From Candidatus Avimonas faecium (lineage in GTDB: Bacteria; Bacillota; Clostridia; Oscillospirales; Acutalibacteraceae), in assembly GCA_904419005.1 (NCBI GenBank), contig CAJFQI010000011.1:1-55927 (forward strand): a stretch of DNA of 55,927 nucleotides. Direction: 5' to 3'. The notes beneath the pieces were generated by a model. It worked only from the letters and a program-made list of their open reading frames with translations. It made no database searches and was not told where the DNA came from. Numbering within the stretch: position 1 is the first letter of the stretch; each line of letters opens with the position of its first letter. This document shows, piece by piece, positions 27,075 to 36,543 of the stretch. The position numbers were made by a program, and so were the translations under genes.

Positions 27075-27105
27075 TATACGGGCGGTTTATAATCCCGCCC
27101 GTATA
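27075..27105 (-). terminator. Terminator of the pst-pho unit
   Basis: Arms TATACGGGCGG and CCGCCCGTATA are perfect with a 9-nt loop. TATTTTTTTCC follows on the minus strand, about 70 bp after the phoR stop. Confidence 0.9.
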
Positions 27106-27176
27106 TCCAAAATCAGGCAAAGGCCCGGGGCCGCCGCAGGAAGCCGCCGGGCGGCATACGGCGGGCACGCAGGCCC

Positions 27177-28907
27177 TTACATCGGCAGGCGGACGGTAAA
27201 GGTCGTCCCCTTGCCGACCTCGCTCTCCACCTGGATATCGCCGCCGTACAGGCTGACGATGTGCTTGACGATCGACAGGCCGAGCCCCGTCCCCCCCTGG
27301 GCGCGGGAACGACCCTTATCGACACGGTAGAACCGCTCAAAGATCCGGTCGAGGTGTTCCGCCGGGATGCCGATGCCGGTATCAGCCACCCGGATCACCG
27401 CGACCCCGCGCTCCTTTGCCGAGGTTACGGTGACCGTCCCCCCCGGGCGGTTGTATTTCATGCCGTTCTCCATCAGGTTTTTGAGCAGCTGATGCAGGCG
27501 GCGGGGGCTGGCCCCTACCCGCAGGCCGGGCTCCGCTTCAATGCGGAAGGAAACGCCGCGCTCTTCCGCCTCCGGGCGGAGGGACTCCGCAATCCGCTCC
27601 GCAGTTTCCCGGACGTCGGCCGTCTCGTTTTCCGGGTCCCGCGCGCCGCTTTCAATCTCGGAAAGCTGGAGGATATCGTCGGTCAGCTTCTGCAGGCGTT
27701 CCGCCTCAATCTCAATGATCTCGTAAAAGGACCGGGCCGTCTCCTCATCCCGGGGGCCGCTCTTGAGCAGCTCAATATACCCCCGGATTGAGGTCAGGGG
27801 GGTTTTGAGCTCATGGGTCACGTTGGCGACAAATTCGCTGCGCATAATTTCCAGCTTGCGGATCCGGGTAACGTCGGACAGCACGGCCAGCGTGCCGCCC
27901 TCCCGCGTTTCGTTGACCCGCGCCGCATAGGCCTGTAAGATGCGCTCGGGAGGGCCGGCGAGCGTCAGCGTGTCCCGCACCGGCTCCCCCTCCTGGGCCG
28001 CGCGGTCAAGGAGGCCCTGCACCACCAGGTAATTCCCCCCGCATTCCGTCAGGCGGGAGGCCGCCACCGGGACGGCGCCCAGCAGCTCCTGCGCGCGGCG
28101 GGTCAGCAAGGTGATCCGCCCTTCGGCGTCCAGCGCGATCACGCCGTCGTCCATCCCCTGCAGGAGGCCGGCCAGGCGCTCCGAATTGTACTTCAGCTCC
28201 GCGTGCGCGGCGGCCAGCTGCTCCGACATCCGGTTGAACGCCTGGGAGAGCTCGCCCATTTCATCCGGCGCAGCGGCCACCCGGACACCGGGCTCTCCCG
28301 CCGCGATCCGCCGCGCCGCGGCAGCGAGCTCCTGAAGCGGCCGGACCATCCGCCCGGCGGAATAATGGGCGGCCACCAAGGCGACGATCAAGCCCATGAA
28401 GATCCCGATCAGCCCGCAGCCCCAAAGGGTGGCCTGCATCTGCCCCTCCCCCGCCAGGGAAAGGGAGGCGCGGAACACCACCCGGCTGCCGTCCGGCATG
28501 GCCTGCGCAACGGCGCGGTACATCTCCCGCTCCCCGGTGGTATCGCTCCGGCGGATATCGCTCCCCCGCCCGGTGCGCAGCGCCTGCTCCACCTCGGGCC
28601 GCGCGGCATGGCTGCCCATCTGCGCCGGATCCGCCTCGCTGTCCCCCAGCACCGTGCCGTCTTCGGCGATCAGGGTAATGCGCAGCCCCTCCCCCTCAAG
28701 GCGGCCGGCGGCATCCTCCGCCAGGCGCTGGTAGGGCTGGCCCCCCTCGGGCAGGGAATACCCGCAGACCAGGGCGAGCGCCGTATCCAGCCGCTTCTGC
28801 GTCTCGTCGGTATAAAGCTGCCCCATCAGCGGGACAGCAAAAAGGAAGGCGACCACCAAGCCCGCCAAGATCGCGAGGGCCGCCGCCCGGAAAAGCCGTT
28901 TGCGCAT
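27177..28907 (-). CDS. phoR: Phosphate sensor histidine kinase PhoR
   Basis: The 576-residue kinase has a membrane helix (8-30), an extracytoplasmic region (about 31-158), a second helix (160-181), HAMP (182-238), PAS (about 245-345), HisKA with the phosphorylated His365 in NVTHELKTPLTSIRGY, and HATPase_c with N-box NLMENGMKYN, G1 DTGIGIP and G2 GTGLGLSIV. This is the standard PhoR/WalK-like layout. It directly follows phoB and the pst genes, so it is assigned as the phosphate sensor, which is thought to read Pst/PhoU activity. GGAGGCGG precedes the ATG. Confidence 0.95.
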   Translation of the reverse strand: MRKRLFRAAALAILAGLVVAFLFAVPLMGQLYTDETQKRLDTALALVCGYSLPEGGQPYQRLAEDAAGRLEGEGLRITLIAEDGTVLGDSEADPAQMGSHAARPEVEQALRTGRGSDIRRSDTTGEREMYRAVAQAMPDGSRVVFRASLSLAGEGQMQATLWGCGLIGIFMGLIVALVAAHYSAGRMVRPLQELAAAARRIAAGEPGVRVAAAPDEMGELSQAFNRMSEQLAAAHAELKYNSERLAGLLQGMDDGVIALDAEGRITLLTRRAQELLGAVPVAASRLTECGGNYLVVQGLLDRAAQEGEPVRDTLTLAGPPERILQAYAARVNETREGGTLAVLSDVTRIRKLEIMRSEFVANVTHELKTPLTSIRGYIELLKSGPRDEETARSFYEIIEIEAERLQKLTDDILQLSEIESGARDPENETADVRETAERIAESLRPEAEERGVSFRIEAEPGLRVGASPRRLHQLLKNLMENGMKYNRPGGTVTVTSAKERGVAVIRVADTGIGIPAEHLDRIFERFYRVDKGRSRAQGGTGLGLSIVKHIVSLYGGDIQVESEVGKGTTFTVRLPM

Positions 28908-29006
28908 AGGGGTCCGCCTCCATTACTATATGTATAATTTGCTTGTTTTTTACAAATTGAAATGCCGCCGGCAAAAATAGAGCGCCGGCGGGCGGGGGCG
29001 GGCCAG

Positions 29007-29708
29007 CTACCGGCCGGCATCCTCCGCAAAACGGTAGCCGACGCCCCGCACCGTCAGGATCAGGCGGGGGCTGTCCGGCTCGTCCTCGATTTTCTGGCGC
29101 AGGTAGCGGATATGCACATCCACCGTGCGGGTATCGCCGTAAAAGTCCACCTTCCACACGGTGTCAAGCAGCATTTCCCGGGTAAACACCCGCCCCGGAT
29201 TTTTCATCAGGGTGTACAGCAGCTCGAATTCCCTCTGGGTCAGTTCGACCGGCTTGCCGTTCTTGGTCACCCGCCGGCGGGCGTAATCGAGCGTAATCCC
29301 CCCGACCGAGAGCACCTCTTCCCTGGGGCCGCTGAGGTATTCCTGCCGGCGGATGACCGCCCGCGTGCGGGCGGCCAGCTCCTTGACGCTGAAGGGCTTG
29401 GTGACGTAGTCGTCCGCCCCAAGCTCAAGGCCCAGCACCCGGTCCGCCTCATCCGACCGGGCGGTCATCATAATGACCGGCACGGGGCGGGTAGCCGGGT
29501 TTTCCCGGATGGCGCGCAGCACGCTCATCCCATCCTGGCCGGGCATCATCCAATCAAGCAGGACGGCGTCGGGCAGGGTCTGGTTCATCGCGTGCAGCAG
29601 CACCGAGCCGTCCGAAAATTCCATCGTTTCAAACCCGGCGTCCTTCAGCCCGATGGCCGCCAGGCGCCGGATATGCGGCTCATCGTCTACAATATATACC
29701 AAAGCCAT
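29007..29708 (-). CDS. phoB: Phosphate response regulator PhoB/PhoP, OmpR family
   Basis: The 233-residue regulator has a receiver domain (YIVDDEP, phosphorylated Asp52 in LLDWMMPGQDG, conserved Lys in YVTKPFS) and a winged-helix DNA-binding domain (about 130-230: ELTQREFELLYTLMKNPGRVFTRE is the core, with GVGYRF at the end). It lies between phoU and phoR in the phosphate cluster. Start ATG 29708 follows GGAAAGGAAGAG. The PHO-box-like repeats before pstS are its expected target. Confidence 0.95.
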   Translation of the reverse strand: MALVYIVDDEPHIRRLAAIGLKDAGFETMEFSDGSVLLHAMNQTLPDAVLLDWMMPGQDGMSVLRAIRENPATRPVPVIMMTARSDEADRVLGLELGADDYVTKPFSVKELAARTRAVIRRQEYLSGPREEVLSVGGITLDYARRRVTKNGKPVELTQREFELLYTLMKNPGRVFTREMLLDTVWKVDFYGDTRTVDVHIRYLRQKIEDEPDSPRLILTVRGVGYRFAEDAGR

Positions 29709-29808
29709 CCGCTTCTCTTCCTTTCCGGTTTGGTGCCGGGCCGCCCGCCGCAAAACGGGAGGCAAAAGCCCGGGCGGGGCCAGGCGGCGAAAGCCCGCCC
29801 TCACTGGC

Positions 29809-29837
29809 ATTATACCGTCCCCGCCCGTCCTTGTCCA
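29809..29837 (-). promoter_or_regulatory. Promoter of phoB-phoR
   Basis: Minus strand: TGGACA (29832-29837), 17-bp spacer, perfect TATAAT (29809-29814), in the 148-bp gap between phoU and phoB. It would give a basal level of the two-component system independent of pstS induction. Confidence 0.75.
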
Positions 29838-29856
29838 GCGTGCGGCGGAGCCGTCC

Positions 29857-30576
29857 TTACTGCCTGCCGGCCTGTTCCGGCACGGCCTTCGTGCTCCCCT
29901 GCCCGTTTTCCCCGTCCTGCGCCGTATTCAGGTCGGGATGGGCGCCGGTGCGGATAAAGATGGCCCATTCCGCAATATTGGTCGCATGGTCGCCCATACG
30001 CTCAATATATTTCGCGATGAACATAAAATCCACATTTTCCGGCACGGTCGATTCGCTGCGGCTGATCTGGCCGCAGAGCTCCAGCACCGTTGAGGAGAAG
30101 AGGGCGTCCACCTCGTCGTCCTCCCGGCAGACGCGGCGGGCCTGCTCGATGTCCTCCTTGAGGTAGGCGTCCAACGCCCGGGAGAACATGCCGCGGGCCT
30201 TTTCAAACATCTGCATCAGCCGGGCGGTCGGATGCAGGGCCGCCATCCCCGCCACGGTTGAGAGAATTTCGCAGATATCCGCGCACTGGTCGGCAATCCG
30301 CTCCATATCGGTGATGACCTTGAGCGCCGCGGTGATCCGCCGCAGGTCGTGCGCCAAGGGCTGCTGGAGCGCCAGCAGGTTCATGCAGCTCTGCTCAATG
30401 TTCTTTTCCATGGTGTTGATTTCCCGGTCCCGGGGGAATATAGTGCGGGCCAGCTTGATATCCATCGACTTTAGGCACTGGATGGTGCCCTGCATGCTGG
30501 CATCGACCCGGCGGCCCATCTCCGCCAGCTCGACGTTCAGTCGGGCGAGCTCTTCTTCAAAAACTTTTCTCGGCAT
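29857..30576 (-). CDS. phoU: Phosphate signalling complex protein PhoU
   Basis: The 239-residue helical protein consists of two PhoU repeats with metal-binding type motifs (E..RI.DQ.ADICE around residues 90-100 and YIERMGDHATNIAEWAI near the end). PhoU links the Pst transporter to PhoR and damps uptake and signalling when phosphate is ample. About 25 residues after the second repeat are a polar tail that is not conserved. Confidence 0.96.
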   Translation of the reverse strand: MPRKVFEEELARLNVELAEMGRRVDASMQGTIQCLKSMDIKLARTIFPRDREINTMEKNIEQSCMNLLALQQPLAHDLRRITAALKVITDMERIADQCADICEILSTVAGMAALHPTARLMQMFEKARGMFSRALDAYLKEDIEQARRVCREDDEVDALFSSTVLELCGQISRSESTVPENVDFMFIAKYIERMGDHATNIAEWAIFIRTGAHPDLNTAQDGENGQGSTKAVPEQAGRQ

Positions 30577-30609
30577 GGCGTGTCGTCCTTCCTTCCTGCG
30601 GTCCCGCTC

Positions 30610-31377
30610 TTATCCGAAGCGGCCGGTGATGTAGTCCTCGGTCCGCTTGTCGCGCGGGGTGTTGAACATGGTCACGGTGTCGTCGTACTCAATGATTTCG
30701 CCGAGCAGGAAGAAGGCGGTCTTGTCCGCAATGCGGCCGGCCTGCTGCATGTTGTGGGTCACGATTACCACCGTGTATTTTTCCTTGAGCTCCTGCATCA
30801 AGTCCTCAATCTTCAGGGTAGAGATCGGGTCAAGGGCGCTGGTCGGTTCGTCCATCAGGAGGATATCCGGCTCCACCGCCAGGGCGCGCGCGATGCACAG
30901 CCGCTGCTGCTGGCCGCCCGACATCCCCATCGCGGACTCCTTGAGCCGGTCCTTGACCTCATCCCACAGGGCCGCGCCCCGCAGGGATTTTTCCACCAGC
31001 TCATCCAGCTTGCGGCGGTTTTTGATCCCGTGCACCCGGGGGCCGTAGGCGATGTTGTCATAAATGCTCATCGGGAAGGGGTTGGGCTTCTGAAACACCA
31101 TGCCCGCCCGGCGGCGCAGCAGGGTGACGTCGGTGCGGGGGTCGTAAATATCCTCCCCGTCAATCTTGACCTCGCCGGTGATGCGGCAGCCCGCGACCAG
31201 GTCGTTCATGCGGTTAAAGGTCTTGATGCAGGTGGATTTCCCGCAGCCGGAGGGGCCGATAAAGGCGGTGATCCGGTTGCGGTCAATGTCCATGGAAATA
31301 TCCTTCAGGGCGTGGAAATCCCCGTAATACAGGTCAAGATGCTTGACCTCGATTTTTGCGGTTGTCTGTTCGCTCAT
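30610..31377 (-). CDS. pstB: Phosphate ABC transporter ATPase PstB
   Basis: The 255-residue ATPase starts with the PstB pattern [17 protein letters not shown], and has Walker [29 protein letters not shown], signature [15 protein letters not shown] and Walker [16 protein letters not shown]. It drives high-affinity phosphate import through PstCA. It follows pstA by 23 bp. Confidence 0.97.
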   Translation of the reverse strand: MSEQTTAKIEVKHLDLYYGDFHALKDISMDIDRNRITAFIGPSGCGKSTCIKTFNRMNDLVAGCRITGEVKIDGEDIYDPRTDVTLLRRRAGMVFQKPNPFPMSIYDNIAYGPRVHGIKNRRKLDELVEKSLRGAALWDEVKDRLKESAMGMSGGQQQRLCIARALAVEPDILLMDEPTSALDPISTLKIEDLMQELKEKYTVVIVTHNMQQAGRIADKTAFFLLGEIIEYDDTVTMFNTPRDKRTEDYITGRFG

Positions 31378-31400
31378 CGTTTTTCGTCCTTTCCGGAAGA

Positions 31401-32327
31401 TTAGGCCCTGGCCTTGGCGCTCTTGTCAAACACGCGGGAGAGCAGGCTGGCCAGCCGGTTGAGCAGGAAAACCAGGATCAGCAGCACCGACGCGGTGGCA
31501 TAGGCGATGTGGAACGCGTTGGGGTCGGTCGCCTGGCTGGCCGTCTGGTACAGGTGGAGGGTCAGGGTCCGCCCGCTCTGCATGATGTGGCCGAAGAACT
31601 CCCGCGGCATATCGTAGGACATGCCGGAGGTAAAGATCAGCGCGGCCGACTCCCCGACGATGCGGCCCATGCCTAAGATCAAGGCGGTCAGCACGCCGGG
31701 CATGGCGCAGGGCAGCACGATGCCCAGCACCACCCGCAGCTTGCCGGCACCGAGGGCAAGCGCCCCCTCCTTATAGCTGTCCGGCACCGCGAGCAGGGAT
31801 TCCTCCGTGGTGCGGATGATGGTGGGCAGGATGCAGATGGTCATGGTCAGGCAGCCCGCCAGGATCGACACCCCCATGCCCAGCATCACGCAGAACACGG
31901 TATAGCCGAACAGGCCGAAAATGATGGACGGCACGCCGGACAGGACCTCCGTCGTAAAGCGGATGGCCTTAACAAGCTTGCCCTGCTTGGCATACTGGGT
32001 AAGATAAATCGCTGCGGACAGGCCAACCGGAGTAACAATCAGTAGAGTAATAATCACAATATACAATGTGTTTATAATCATCGGCAAAATCCCCTGCAGG
32101 GCCTCGTCCCGCGCGGAATAGGCGGTGCTCAGGAAATCCCAGGAGATATAGGGCACGCCTTGGATAAGGATGTAGGCGATCAGGCCGATCAGCACGCAGA
32201 CCGTGATGGCGGCGCACAGGTAGATCAGCCCGGCCAGCACCCGGTCCTTGACCCGGCGGCGGCTGCGGTGCAGGCTGGGATAGCCGGACTGCACCGGCGC
32301 GGCCGGCTCCGTTTTACTCGCGACCAT
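31401..32327 (-). CDS. pstA: Phosphate ABC transporter permease PstA
   Basis: The 308-residue permease has six membrane helices and the ABC permease EAA region ([29 protein letters not shown]). [15 protein letters not shown] is the typical PstA helix. ATG 32327 has GGAGAGGAG 9 nt upstream; it overlaps the last codons of pstC, which shows coupling. Confidence 0.95.
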   Translation of the reverse strand: MVASKTEPAAPVQSGYPSLHRSRRRVKDRVLAGLIYLCAAITVCVLIGLIAYILIQGVPYISWDFLSTAYSARDEALQGILPMIINTLYIVIITLLIVTPVGLSAAIYLTQYAKQGKLVKAIRFTTEVLSGVPSIIFGLFGYTVFCVMLGMGVSILAGCLTMTICILPTIIRTTEESLLAVPDSYKEGALALGAGKLRVVLGIVLPCAMPGVLTALILGMGRIVGESAALIFTSGMSYDMPREFFGHIMQSGRTLTLHLYQTASQATDPNAFHIAYATASVLLILVFLLNRLASLLSRVFDKSAKARA

Positions 32328-33675
32328 CAATCTTCACTCCTCTCCGGGAAATCAGGGTAAACGAGATGTTGACGATCATGATGAAGACGAACAGCACCAG
32401 GCCGATGCTGAACAGCGCCTGGCGGTGCAGCCCATAGGAATAGCTCATCTCCAGCACCACGCCGGCGGTCAGCGGCCGCACGCTCTGTAGGAGCTGGGGG
32501 AACTGCACGACGTTGCCGCAGACCATGATGACCGCCATCGTCTCCCCGATGGCGCGGCCGACGCCCAGGATCACGCCGGCCAGGATGCCCGATTTGGCGG
32601 CAGGGATCATCACCTTGAAGATGGTGCCGATGTGGGTGTTGCCCAGGGCGAGGGAGGCCTCCTTATACGAGGCCGGCACCGCGCGCAGGGCGGTCTCCGA
32701 CACGTTGACGATGGTGGGCAGCACCATAATGGCCAGGATCAGGATCATGGCCAGCATGCTGTAGCCGAAGGTGTTGGGGAACACCGTCCGGATGGCCGGC
32801 ACGATGATAATCATGCCGAAAAAGCCGTAGATAACCGACGGGATGCCCGCCAGCAGCTCCACCGCCGGGCGGACGATGCCCGCCAGCCGGCGGGGAGCCA
32901 GCTCCGCCAGGAAAATGGCGGTGAACAGGCCGATCGGCACCCCGATCAGGATCGCCCCCAGCGTCCCCAATACCGAGGTGAGGATCATGTACAGGATCCC
33001 GTAGCTCCCGGAGGTGGGCGCCCACTCGGTGCCGAACAGGAACTCGCCCAGCCCGATCTCCGCGATGGCCGGCGTACCGGCGGCGATCATATAAATGGTG
33101 ATGATCGCCACCGCGCCCACCGACATGCAGGCGAACACCAGGAACACCGATTCCGCCAGCTTGTCCACGCCCTTCGTGCTCATTGAAAGGACGGCGGCGG
33201 CCAGCCCGGCCACCAGCATCACGGCCAGCGCGGTATGGTAGGACATCTCCACCCGGCTGACCCCCAGGTCCAGGAAGGTGGAGCTGATGGAATTGCCGGT
33301 CATCATCACCGCCAGGGGAGCGATGGCCCCCAGCATAAAGCAGCCGGCCGAGGAGCGCGGCTTTTTGAGCAGGATCAGCACCCCGCCGGCCAGGAAGGCC
33401 AGGGGGCAGACCGCTGCGGCGATTTTTGCGATGACCGGCAGGGATACGGGCGTCCCGTTGACATTGATATAGCCGGTCACCACCTGAAGGGAGGTAAAGG
33501 TATAGTCCGTCCTTCCCAGATGGAAGGTGACGAACGGCAGGAAAAACATGGCGGCCCCCGCCAGGGCGAGCAGAGCCGCAACGAGCGAGAAGCAGCGCCG
33601 GCGCAGCGCCGCCCGGCGTCTCTTCTCCTCGTTATTCATGGTTTTCGCCGGGTTGATCACCAGGGTTTTCTCCAT
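32314..33675 (-). CDS. pstC: Phosphate ABC transporter permease PstC with N-terminal four-helix extension
   Basis: From about residue 168 the protein is a normal PstC: LAESVFLVFACMSVGAVAI, EWAPTSGSYGILYMILTS, ELLAGIPSVIYGFFGM and the EAA loop ASYKEASLALGNTHIGTIFK. The first 168 residues are extra, with a basic cytoplasmic start (EEKRRRAALRRR) and four predicted helices (about 30-50, 82-103, 112-127 and 146-165). Total 453 residues against about 300 for usual PstC. The start ATG 33675 is chosen because AAAGGA lies upstream; starting later would cut helix 1. The extension has no recognised domain and may be a sensor, an assembly partner or a fused small membrane protein. Confidence 0.93.
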   Translation of the reverse strand: MEKTLVINPAKTMNNEEKRRRAALRRRCFSLVAALLALAGAAMFFLPFVTFHLGRTDYTFTSLQVVTGYINVNGTPVSLPVIAKIAAAVCPLAFLAGGVLILLKKPRSSAGCFMLGAIAPLAVMMTGNSISSTFLDLGVSRVEMSYHTALAVMLVAGLAAAVLSMSTKGVDKLAESVFLVFACMSVGAVAIITIYMIAAGTPAIAEIGLGEFLFGTEWAPTSGSYGILYMILTSVLGTLGAILIGVPIGLFTAIFLAELAPRRLAGIVRPAVELLAGIPSVIYGFFGMIIIVPAIRTVFPNTFGYSMLAMILILAIMVLPTIVNVSETALRAVPASYKEASLALGNTHIGTIFKVMIPAAKSGILAGVILGVGRAIGETMAVIMVCGNVVQFPQLLQSVRPLTAGVVLEMSYSYGLHRQALFSIGLVLFVFIMIVNISFTLISRRGVKIDGRE

Positions 33676-34059
33676 AGAAACCGTCTGTCCTTTCCGCGGA
33701 TTTCCACACGGGAACAGGCAAAGCAGGCAGCGCCGTTTCCCGCCGGGAAAATCCAAGTTGACAAGGAGGCCCCGGGCAGAAGAGCCGCGCCTGTCCGCGC
33801 GTCCCTTTTGTCCGGATAGCCCAAAGGAGATGCCGCAAACCAATGGCTTTTGCAGCATCTCCGGGCTTATCCTCTGAGTGGGCCGGCCTCCGGCCGGGGG
33901 CCGGGAGGCCGGTGAGAGAAAAGGGATGGAGCATTTTATCTTACTGGGATCCTGCGGCTTCCGGGCTGCCGGAACCGGCCGTTAAGCCGGAAGAGGCTCC
34001 GCAAAAGCCGCCGGTCCCTGCCGCCTGCCGCCCGGGCGTTTGAACCAGGCGGCCAGCGC
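33676..34059. other. pstS-pstC intergenic region with two hairpins
   Basis: In the 384 bp, arms CCGGCCTCC (33883-33891) and GGAGGCCGG (33904-33912) form one stem. AGATGC-x-GCAAA and TTTGC-x-GCATCT (33828-33839 and 33849-33860) form another with one mismatch. Neither has a T-tract. They probably stabilise the pstS 3' end, raising PstS over the permease. No gene is seen. Confidence 0.5.
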
Positions 34060-34935
34060 TTATTCCTCCCAGAACTTGACCGGGATCAGCTTCTCGCCCG
34101 CGATGATTTCCTGGGCCGCGTCGGTTTTCAGGAACTCCACATAGGCAAGCACCAGCGGATCATCGGTGCCCGCGCGGTACGCATGGACAAAGGGGCGCTG
34201 GAAGGCGTAGCTGCCGTCCTCAATGGTCGGGTCGGAAACTTCCACACCGCCAACCTTCAGGGCCTTCACCTGGTCGTTGACCGAAGCGTAGGAGATATAG
34301 CCGATCGCCGCTTCATTGGAGGCCACGCTGGCGACCACGTCGCCGGTTTCCTTCAGCTGCACGCCGTACTGGCATTCGCCCTTCACGCCGGCAATCTCTT
34401 CAAAGCCGTCGCGGGTGCCGGAGCCTTCCTCACGGCCAACCACCATAATCTGGCTGTCCGTGCCGCCGACCTCGCTCCAGTTGGTGATCTCGCCCTTGAA
34501 GATGCTGGCGATCTGGTCCATGGTGAGGTCTTCCACGCCGTTGGCGGGGTTCACAACGATTGCAATGCCGTCAATCGCAATCTGGATCACTTCATACTTG
34601 CCATCCGGGTTCTCTTCGTCCTTCACGGCACGGGAGAGGTCGCCGATCTGGCAGGTGCCGTCGTTCAGGCCGGTGATCGCGGAGCCGGAGCCCTGCTGGT
34701 CAACCGTGGTGGTCACATCCGGATAAAGGGTCTTGAATTCTTCGGTCAGGGCCGCCATCACATCGGCCATCGAGCTGGAGCCGGCAAACTTCAGGTCGCC
34801 GCTCAGGGTTTCGGCAGCGCTGCTGCCGCCTTCGCTGGTCTGCGGCGTAGAGTTCCCGCCCACTTCGCTGCTGCAGCCGGCGAGCATAACGGTAGCCATC
34901 GCCGCCGCGCAAAGAATGCTGGCAAACTTTTTCAT
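34060..34935 (-). CDS. pstS: Phosphate-binding lipoprotein PstS
   Basis: The 291-residue protein has a lipoprotein signal ending VMLAGC (Cys21), a Ser/Gly linker, and the PstS type II binding fold: GDLKFAGSSSMADVM, VDQQGSGSAITGL, IGDLSRAVKDEE, VVGREEGSGTRDGFEE, which hold the phosphate-contacting Ser/Arg/Asp residues. It captures phosphate outside the cell. First gene of the pst-pho unit, with PHO-box-like repeats upstream. Confidence 0.96.
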   Translation of the reverse strand: MKKFASILCAAAMATVMLAGCSSEVGGNSTPQTSEGGSSAAETLSGDLKFAGSSSMADVMAALTEEFKTLYPDVTTTVDQQGSGSAITGLNDGTCQIGDLSRAVKDEENPDGKYEVIQIAIDGIAIVVNPANGVEDLTMDQIASIFKGEITNWSEVGGTDSQIMVVGREEGSGTRDGFEEIAGVKGECQYGVQLKETGDVVASVASNEAAIGYISYASVNDQVKALKVGGVEVSDPTIEDGSYAFQRPFVHAYRAGTDDPLVLAYVEFLKTDAAQEIIAGEKLIPVKFWEE

Positions 34936-35035
34936 TCCAATCGTTCCTTTCTCGCGGGACCCGGCCGCCTGTGTTATTCCGGCGCCCGGCCCCTCTTTGC
35001 ACCTGGTTTTTGTCTTTTCTCTCGGTTCGTGTGTT

Positions 35036-35088
35036 ATCTTACCGGCGGATTGTTAGGTGAATGTTAAGCGAACTTTATTTTCTGTTAA
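35036..35088 (-). promoter_or_regulatory. PHO-box-like repeats and -10 region of pstS
   Basis: On the minus strand TTAACA occurs at 35083-35088 and 35062-35067, and CTAACA at 35051-35056. The last two are 11 bp apart (5-bp spacer), the period of Bacillota PhoP/PhoB sites; the first is 21 bp away, about two turns. TAAGAT at 35036-35041 may be the -10. There is no good -35, as expected for an activated promoter. Confidence 0.65.
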
Positions 35089-35170
35089 AATCCAGGGCCC
35101 CTTATTAAATTCCGGTTAAGCCTTATGACATTAGGATAAACATTTTAACGCCGTATAACCGCCATAAAAA

Positions 35171-35201
35171 AGACGGCGGCAAATCCTGCTTGCCGCCGTC
35201 T
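35171..35201 (-). terminator. Terminator of the secreted-protein gene
   Basis: Arms AGACGGCGGCAA and TTGCCGCCGTCT are perfect with a 7-nt loop. TTTTTT follows on the minus strand, 28 bp after the stop of the gene at 35229. It insulates pstS from the AT-rich islet. Confidence 0.85.
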
Positions 35202-35228
35202 TCTTTATGGATTTTGTTTTACTTGCGA

Positions 35229-35943
35229 TTAAAAAGCCTTGTTTACAAACGTATGCTCCCATCTACTACGACCACCGAGACAAATAGTGGTCTTGCAACT
35301 CATCGTCGCCCCTGCACTGGGAAAAACAGGAAGCCATGATTTAAAGTTAAAAGTAGTCGTCCAATTTCTTTCATCTCCGTCAAATCGGTCATCGCCTGTA
35401 TAAGAACAGTATCCATTGCTTTCTGTCATTCCACACTGACCAAAAGTGATAAATTGGCCAGTAACTATGACCCCACTTGTCAGACTAAACCCACTACCGC
35501 TGCCTCTAAATCCTCCGGTAATAGATGTTATAGATTTAAATGATTTATTATTCACTGTTTTTGAAGAATAAATTATGGTAGAAAACCCGGTGCAATATTT
35601 AGAGTCATCTATCTCTTCATAGTAATGTCCTTCTTTTGCGCTTAAAAGATTTTCATACAATTCCTCGCCAGTGAGATCATCTGAAGTTGGAATTACTACT
35701 GCGGCTTCGGAAGCATAGGTTTGAATAACTTCATTTCCCATAAGATTGCGAGTTTGTACATTACCCAATTGAGTTATTTTATGCAGGGTAACTACGCCAT
35801 CAGAAAATGTAATATCCGCCCCCTTTGCCACTTTATATAATTGAAATCCTTTCTCATTTTCGACTGATCTAGCTGACGCCGGATAAACTATAAACATGGG
35901 CCATGCAAATGGCCACAACCAAAGATAATAACTTCTTTGTCAT
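35229..35943 (-). CDS. Secreted cysteine-containing protein of unknown function; frameshift inside the signal peptide
   Basis: The natural start is ATG 35943 after AGGGGG, giving MTKKLLSLVVAICMA. This frame stops after 24 codons. The body continues in another frame, from ATG 35897 (MFIVYPASARSVENE). Removing one C from the CCC run at 35898-35900 joins them into a signal peptide with a good PASA cleavage site. So there is a one-base insertion (mutation, switch or sequence error). The predicted mature part is about 220 residues, rich in Ser/Thr/Gly, with five cysteines (YCTGF, QCGMT, YCSYT, SCKTTICL), probably disulfide-bonded, and ends WEHTFVNKAF. I know no family. It is AT-rich against its neighbours and lies next to a small four-helix membrane protein. 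Confidence 0.7.
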
Positions 35944-36069
35944 TTTAACAATCCCCCTCAAAATTATCAAAAGAAAATATGGCGTTCTTAGTTGTTCGCT
36001 GTCGTGTTACACTTAAAATTTTATACTAATTCATTGGACACATTCCCTTCGAATGAAATTGCATCTGTC

Positions 36070-36489
36070 TTATTTTTCGCTCGCCAGCCCCAAATACAAA
36101 AGGATCCCGACAAAGAATGCTAGGTAAGCGTGTTCCGGAATAAAGGCCAGAAAGCTACTCGGGGACAGCCACCCCACTAAATAGCCGATCGCTAAAACGT
36201 AATAAGCGAGGAAAAACAGGACGGACAGCACAAGGAGATGCCGCTTGGCCTTCTCGCTCTTTATGGTTACGATTACGATTTTTCGGCACCACCAAAGCAG
36301 GGAATAACTCACCGCCATGCAGAAGAGGGGCAGTACGAGGACTTGCCCGATCAGCACGGGAAACAAATTGTAATTCTGGCGGAAGGTTGGATACTGAAAG
36401 ATCAAATAAAGGAAATACGGAATGCAGACAATGGAAAAAATGCTGCATACACAGCCAAAAATCGTGGTTTTTCCCTTCGTTCCCTCCAT
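36070..36489 (-). CDS. Small four-helix membrane protein, unknown function
   Basis: The 139-residue product has four hydrophobic helices (about 11-31, 42-66, 83-105, 115-135), a basic cytoplasmic loop between helices 2 and 3 (WWCRKIVIVTIKSEKAKRH) and short ends. No family is recognised. It has its own consensus promoter and lies 126 bp upstream of the secreted-protein gene on the same strand, in AT-rich sequence unlike the surrounding chromosome. It could be a partner (for example immunity, export or anchoring) of the secreted protein; this is speculation from position only. Confidence 0.7.
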   Translation of the reverse strand: MEGTKGKTTIFGCVCSIFSIVCIPYFLYLIFQYPTFRQNYNLFPVLIGQVLVLPLFCMAVSYSLLWWCRKIVIVTIKSEKAKRHLLVLSVLFFLAYYVLAIGYLVGWLSPSSFLAFIPEHAYLAFFVGILLYLGLASEK

Positions 36490-36543
36490 AAAAACGTTTC
36501 CTCCAATTTGCGGAAATTGTATTTCTGTATTTTTTACATTTAT

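Noticed and set aside
33676-33858. Longer PstC start at 33858
   Set aside because: The added 61 residues have no conservation pattern and include the leader with its ribosome-binding site before ATG 33675.
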